Source of the DNA: Cereibacter_A sp052244495
GTDB lineage: Bacteria; Pseudomonadota; Alphaproteobacteria; Rhodobacterales; Rhodobacteraceae
Reading direction: 5' to 3' (one strand)
NCBI GenBank assembly: GCA_052244495.1
Contig: JBQPXH010000001.1
Length of the DNA stretch: 64,000 nt
The position numbers were made by a program, and so were the translations under genes. Shown piece after piece: positions 60,981 to 64,000 of the stretch. The notes beneath the pieces were generated by a model. The model did not search any database and was not told the DNA's origin. It saw only the letters and a list, made by a program, of their open reading frames with translations. Position 1 is the stretch's first letter, and each line of letters starts with the position of its first letter.

Positions 60981-61733
60981 TTACTCGGCGGCCTCGCGCG
61001 GATCACCATCGCCGTTGCCGTTGCCATCGCCGCCGTTGCCCTCGCCGTCGCGGGCCTTGGGCTTGCGCGGGCCGCGCGGGCGGCGCGGCTTCTCGGCCTT
61101 GGGCGCCTCGGGAGCAGCTTCGGGCTGGCCCTCTGCCGGGCCTTCGGGTTGGGCGGCGGGTTGCTCGACGGGTTCGGGACGACGGCGCTGCGCCGGCCGG
61201 TGCCGCGGACGGGCCTCCGGCGTCTCGACCAGCCCGGTCTCCTCCTCGGCATTCTCCGAAAGGTCGATCACGGCATGCGAGCTGGTGGGATTGTCCTGCG
61301 GTTGGGGCTGAGGCTGGGCTTCGGGCCGCGGCTCGCGTTCCGCCCGAGGCTGCTCCTGACGGTCGTCCCGGCGGTCGTCGCGCGGACGGTCCTGCCGGTG
61401 GTTGCCCTGTTGGGGCTGGCCGCCCTGGCCCTGGTTGCCCTGGTTCTGCTGGTGCTCGGCACGGCGGTTCTCCTGCTCGGCCGCAAGCTCGCGCTGCGCC
61501 TCGCCGAGAAGCCGGGTGTAGTGCTCGGCGTGCTGCAGGAAATTCTCGGCTGCCACCCGGTCGTTCGACAACTGGGCGTCGCGGGCGAGAAACAGGTATT
61601 TCTCGATGATCTGGGCCGGCGTACCGCGCACCTTCCCCTCGGGACCGGAGCTGTCGAACACGCGGTTGACGATATTGCCGAGGCTACGCGGGCGGTTCGA
61701 TTTCGAACGCGAGCGGGACTTGGAGGATCTCAT
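60981..61733 (-). CDS. DUF4167 domain-containing protein
   Basis: A 250-residue protein with a basic N-terminal DUF4167 domain (about residues 1-85: MRSSKSRSRSKSNRPRSLGN, then QIIEKYLFLARDAQLSNDRV) and a long low-complexity tail rich in Gln, Pro, Arg, Glu and Gly (about 90-250), ending in Gly-Asn-Asp repeats. The N-terminal part is conserved in alphaproteobacteria and looks nucleic-acid binding, but no function is established. The ATG at 61731-61733 has AAGGA upstream; upstream codons in the frame are non-homologous. It is downstream of prfA-prmC, the usual neighbourhood. Confidence 0.9.
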   Translation of the reverse strand: MRSSKSRSRSKSNRPRSLGNIVNRVFDSSGPEGKVRGTPAQIIEKYLFLARDAQLSNDRVAAENFLQHAEHYTRLLGEAQRELAAEQENRRAEHQQNQGNQGQGGQPQQGNHRQDRPRDDRRDDRQEQPRAEREPRPEAQPQPQPQDNPTSSHAVIDLSENAEEETGLVETPEARPRHRPAQRRRPEPVEQPAAQPEGPAEGQPEAAPEAPKAEKPRRPRGPRKPKARDGEGNGGDGNGNGDGDPREAAE

Positions 61734-61896
61734 CTTGTCCTTGTATCCAGATGAAATGGCCCTGCCGGTATGCTGCAGCCCTGCGGAAGCCGCTCCCGGG
61801 TGGCTCGATTTCGCTCCGGGGCATAACGTGCATTTCAGGCTTGGACGCGCGGAAAACGATCGCGGGTAAAGCGGACCATCCCCCCGGCGCATTTCC

Positions 61897-61925
61897 GAGT
61901 AATCACGCCGCCGGGTGGCTGGCAA
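61897..61925 (-). promoter_or_regulatory. Possible promoter of the DUF4167 gene
   Basis: On the minus strand TTGCCA (61920-61925) and TTACTC (61897-61902) are 17 bp apart, about 165 bp upstream of the start, within a 261-bp gap after prmC that is less GC-rich than the genes. Weak match. Confidence 0.35.
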
Positions 61926-61994
61926 GGGAAAAATGGAGACAACGCGCGGTTTCGGCAAGGGCGCGACCAATTGACCGAGGGGCATTCGCACGTT

Positions 61995-62840
61995 TCAGGC
62001 CAGCCCACCGGCGGGAAGACGCGCGCAGACGACCCGGTCGCGCCCGTCGAGGTCAGGCAGGACGCGGACCTCCGCCAGGCCGGCGGCGGCGAACAGCGCG
62101 GCCACGTCGGCACCCTGCCCCGCCCCGATCTCGACCAGCAGACGGCCGCCGGGGAGGAGATGGGCAGGCGCGCCGGAGGCGATGGCGCGATAGGCGTCGA
62201 GCCCGTCCCCGCCCGGCGTCAGCGCCATCGGCGGCTCCCAGTCCCGCACCTCGGGGGCGAGATCGGCCATCTCGGCTTCGGCGATGTAGGGAGGATTCGA
62301 CAGGATGAGGTCGAACTTCCCGGACACATCGGCGAACCAGTCCGAGTGGCGGAACTCGATCCTGTCGGCAAGGCCAAGGCTAAGGGCGTTTCCGGCGGCA
62401 ACGTCGAGGGCCGCGGCCGACAGGTCGGTCGCGATGCCGCGCGCCGCGGGCCGCTCGGCCAGCAGGGTCAGCGCGATGCAGCCAGTGCCGGTGCCGAGAT
62501 CGAGCAGGGTCGCGAAGGGATGCGCGAGCGCCGCCTCGATCAGGCATTCGGTCTCGGGCCGGGGATCCAGCGTGTCGCGCGTGACGCGGAACGAGCGGCC
62601 CCAGAAGAGCCGTTCGCCGACGATCTGGCCGACGGGCTGCCGTGCGACACGCGCAGCCAGCGCGGCCTCGAGCCGAAGGCCCGCCTCCTGCCCGACCTCG
62701 TCGGGCAGATGAAGCGTCAGGCGGTCGGGGGCCACCTGCAAGGCATGGGCGAGCAGCCTCCGGGCATCGCGCGGCGCGTCGGGCACGCCGGCCGCGGCGA
62801 GGCGCGGGATCGCTGCCCGCAGTGCCTCGGCAGCCGTCAT
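61995..62840 (-). CDS. prmC: Release-factor glutamine N5-methyltransferase
   Basis: Methylates the Gln of the GGQ motif in release factors. It has 281 residues with an N-terminal helical domain, SAM motif DLGTGTG (114-120) and the catalytic NPPY (182-185). Its ATG overlaps the prfA stop by 4 bases, so substrate and modifying enzyme are co-translated, the common bacterial arrangement. Confidence 0.97.
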   Translation of the reverse strand: MTAAEALRAAIPRLAAAGVPDAPRDARRLLAHALQVAPDRLTLHLPDEVGQEAGLRLEAALAARVARQPVGQIVGERLFWGRSFRVTRDTLDPRPETECLIEAALAHPFATLLDLGTGTGCIALTLLAERPAARGIATDLSAAALDVAAGNALSLGLADRIEFRHSDWFADVSGKFDLILSNPPYIAEAEMADLAPEVRDWEPPMALTPGGDGLDAYRAIASGAPAHLLPGGRLLVEIGAGQGADVAALFAAAGLAEVRVLPDLDGRDRVVCARLPAGGLA

Positions 62841-63892
62841 GCCTCCATCTCGGCCAGGCGCGCGGCCTGATCATGCGCGGTCAGCGCTGCGATGACTTCG
62901 CAGAGGTCGCCCGCCATGATCTGCGGCAGCGCGTAGAGCGTCAGGTTGATCCGGTGGTCGGTCATCCGGCCCTGCGGAAAGTTGTAGGTGCGGATGCGCT
63001 CGGACCGGTCACCCGATCCGACCTGCGCCTTTCGATCGGCCGAGCGGGCGTCTGCCAGCCGCTGCCGCTCGAGATCGTAGAGCCGCGCGCGCAGCACCTC
63101 CATCGCGATCTCGCGGTTGCGGTGCTGCGATTTCTGCGACGAGGTGACGACGATGCCCGTGGGCAGGTGGGTGATCCTCACGGCGGAATCGGTGGTGTTG
63201 ACGTGCTGCCCCCCCGCGCCCGAGGACCGCATCGTGTCGATGCGGATGTCGGCGGCGGGGATGTCGATATCGACCTGCTCGGCCTCGGGCAGGACGGCCA
63301 CCGTCGCGGCCGAGGTGTGGATCCGGCCCTGCGCCTCGGTCTCGGGCACGCGCTGGACGCGGTGGACACCGGATTCGTACTTGAGCCGCGCGAAGGCACC
63401 CTCGCCCTCGACGCGCGCCGTGACCTCGCGGATGCCGCCGAGCTCGGAGGGCGCAAGGTCCAGGACCTCGAAGCGCCAGCCCTGCGCCTCGGCATAGCGC
63501 TGGTACATGCGCAGGAGGTCGCCCGCAAAGAGCGCGGCTTCCTCGCCGCCGGTGCCGGGCCGGATCTCGAGGATGGCCGGCCGTGCGTCGGCTGCGTCCC
63601 GCGGCAGGAGCGCCACGCGGAGCGCCTGCTCCATCTCGGGGATGCGGTCGCGGAGGCGGGGGATCTCGTCCTCGGCCAGCGCCCGCATCTCGGGATCGGC
63701 GAGCATCGCCTCGGCCTCGGCCAGATCGTCGAGCGCGGTGCGGTAGGCGGCGATCTCGGCCACCACGGGCTTCAGCTCGGAATATTCGCGCGAGAGGGCC
63801 GCGATCTCGGCGGGCGGTGCGCCGGCCGAAAGCCGCGCCTCGAGGAACTCGAAGCGGCGGACGATCTGGAGGAGGCGGTCCATCGGCACCAT
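62837..63892 (-). CDS. prfA: Peptide chain release factor 1
   Basis: Recognises UAA and UAG stop codons and triggers peptide release. It has 351 residues; the anticodon-like tripeptide is Pro183-Glu184-Thr185 (RVPETEAQGR), the PxT type that distinguishes RF1 from RF2, and the catalytic GGQ is at 227-229 (SSGAGGQHVN). The start is the first ATG at 63890-63892 (MVPMDRLLQI); the ATG three codons later is equally possible because neither has a clear ribosome-binding site. Confidence 0.96.
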   Translation of the reverse strand: MVPMDRLLQIVRRFEFLEARLSAGAPPAEIAALSREYSELKPVVAEIAAYRTALDDLAEAEAMLADPEMRALAEDEIPRLRDRIPEMEQALRVALLPRDAADARPAILEIRPGTGGEEAALFAGDLLRMYQRYAEAQGWRFEVLDLAPSELGGIREVTARVEGEGAFARLKYESGVHRVQRVPETEAQGRIHTSAATVAVLPEAEQVDIDIPAADIRIDTMRSSGAGGQHVNTTDSAVRITHLPTGIVVTSSQKSQHRNREIAMEVLRARLYDLERQRLADARSADRKAQVGSGDRSERIRTYNFPQGRMTDHRINLTLYALPQIMAGDLCEVIAALTAHDQAARLAEMEA

Positions 63893-63967
63893 GGCGGCGG
63901 TTTGTCCTGCGGATCGTGTCGGGTCAAGGGGTGGGACCGCGATTGCGCCGCGGCCTGCCGAGGCGCC

Positions 63968-64000
63968 GGGGGGGGGGGGGGCCCCCCCCCCCCCCCCCCC
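63968..64000. other. G14C19 homopolymer tract at the window end, probable assembly artefact
   Basis: Fourteen G (63968-63981) followed directly by nineteen C (63982-64000) to the last base. Nothing comparable occurs elsewhere in the window. Such tracts arise at contig ends from sequencing or scaffolding problems. The 75 bp between it and prfA look normal but hold no gene. Confidence 0.75.

Overview
The window is high-GC (about two thirds G+C by eye) bacterial chromosome with alphaproteobacterial gene content. The gene set and protein sequences fit Rhodobacteraceae, most likely the Rhodobacter/Cereibacter sphaeroides group: a full glycogen operon with a fructose-6-phosphate-type GlgC, CueR/CopA, DUF4167 next to prfA-prmC, and an lptD-surA-pdxA-rsmA run. 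That assignment is inference from family resemblance; there is no rRNA or tRNA gene here. The window opens inside lon and ends in an artificial-looking G14C19 tract, so its right edge is probably a contig end.

Layout. 1-5.2 kb: lon (3' end missing), an Old Yellow Enzyme-type reductase and tgt. 5.2-10.1 kb: an RND efflux pump (permease plus adaptor) with a divergent TetR repressor gene; a perfect palindrome lies between them and overlaps both promoters. 10.2-13.4 kb: guaB, a TehA/SLAC1-type membrane protein and an apparently empty gap. 13.4-20.8 kb: a sugar-uptake locus, with an Agl-type ABC importer on the minus strand (binding protein, two permeases, ATPase) and a divergent GH1 beta-glucosidase plus glucokinase. 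20.9-25.2 kb: a four-gene molybdenum hydroxylase operon (coxG-, coxS-, coxL-, coxM-like) whose large subunit carries the form II signature, so it is not a proven CO dehydrogenase. 25.4-29.6 kb: a FIST-domain sensor (NosP-like), a hybrid histidine kinase (NahK-like) and a LuxR-type response regulator.

29.8-41.0 kb: a complete glycogen operon, glgP-glgB-glgC-glgA-glgX-pgm, closed by a 16-bp perfect inverted repeat. An NsrR-like Rrf2 regulator is divergent from it. 42.1-45.3 kb: the copper module cueR, copA and copZ with two MerR-type 19-bp-spacer promoters. 45.3-51.5 kb: a 43-residue small protein gene with a very strong shared terminator, ndk, an ABC-F ATPase, marC, a membrane-anchored retropepsin-like protease and a GT29-like protein. 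51.0-60.9 kb: holC and pepA on the minus strand, then divergently lptF-lptG-lptD-surA-pdxA-rsmA, coupled by start/stop overlaps at most junctions. 61-63.9 kb: prfA, prmC and a DUF4167 protein.

The main structure not explained by genes is a dispersed intergenic element, five clear copies and one degraded, each immediately 3' of a gene: a GC-rich hairpin followed by a conserved AT-richer tail containing GGATATTT and GTGAAG/ATGAAG. One copy lies inside the glycogen operon and another supplies the likely ribosome-binding site of holC. No CRISPR array, prophage, insertion sequence or classical defence system was seen.
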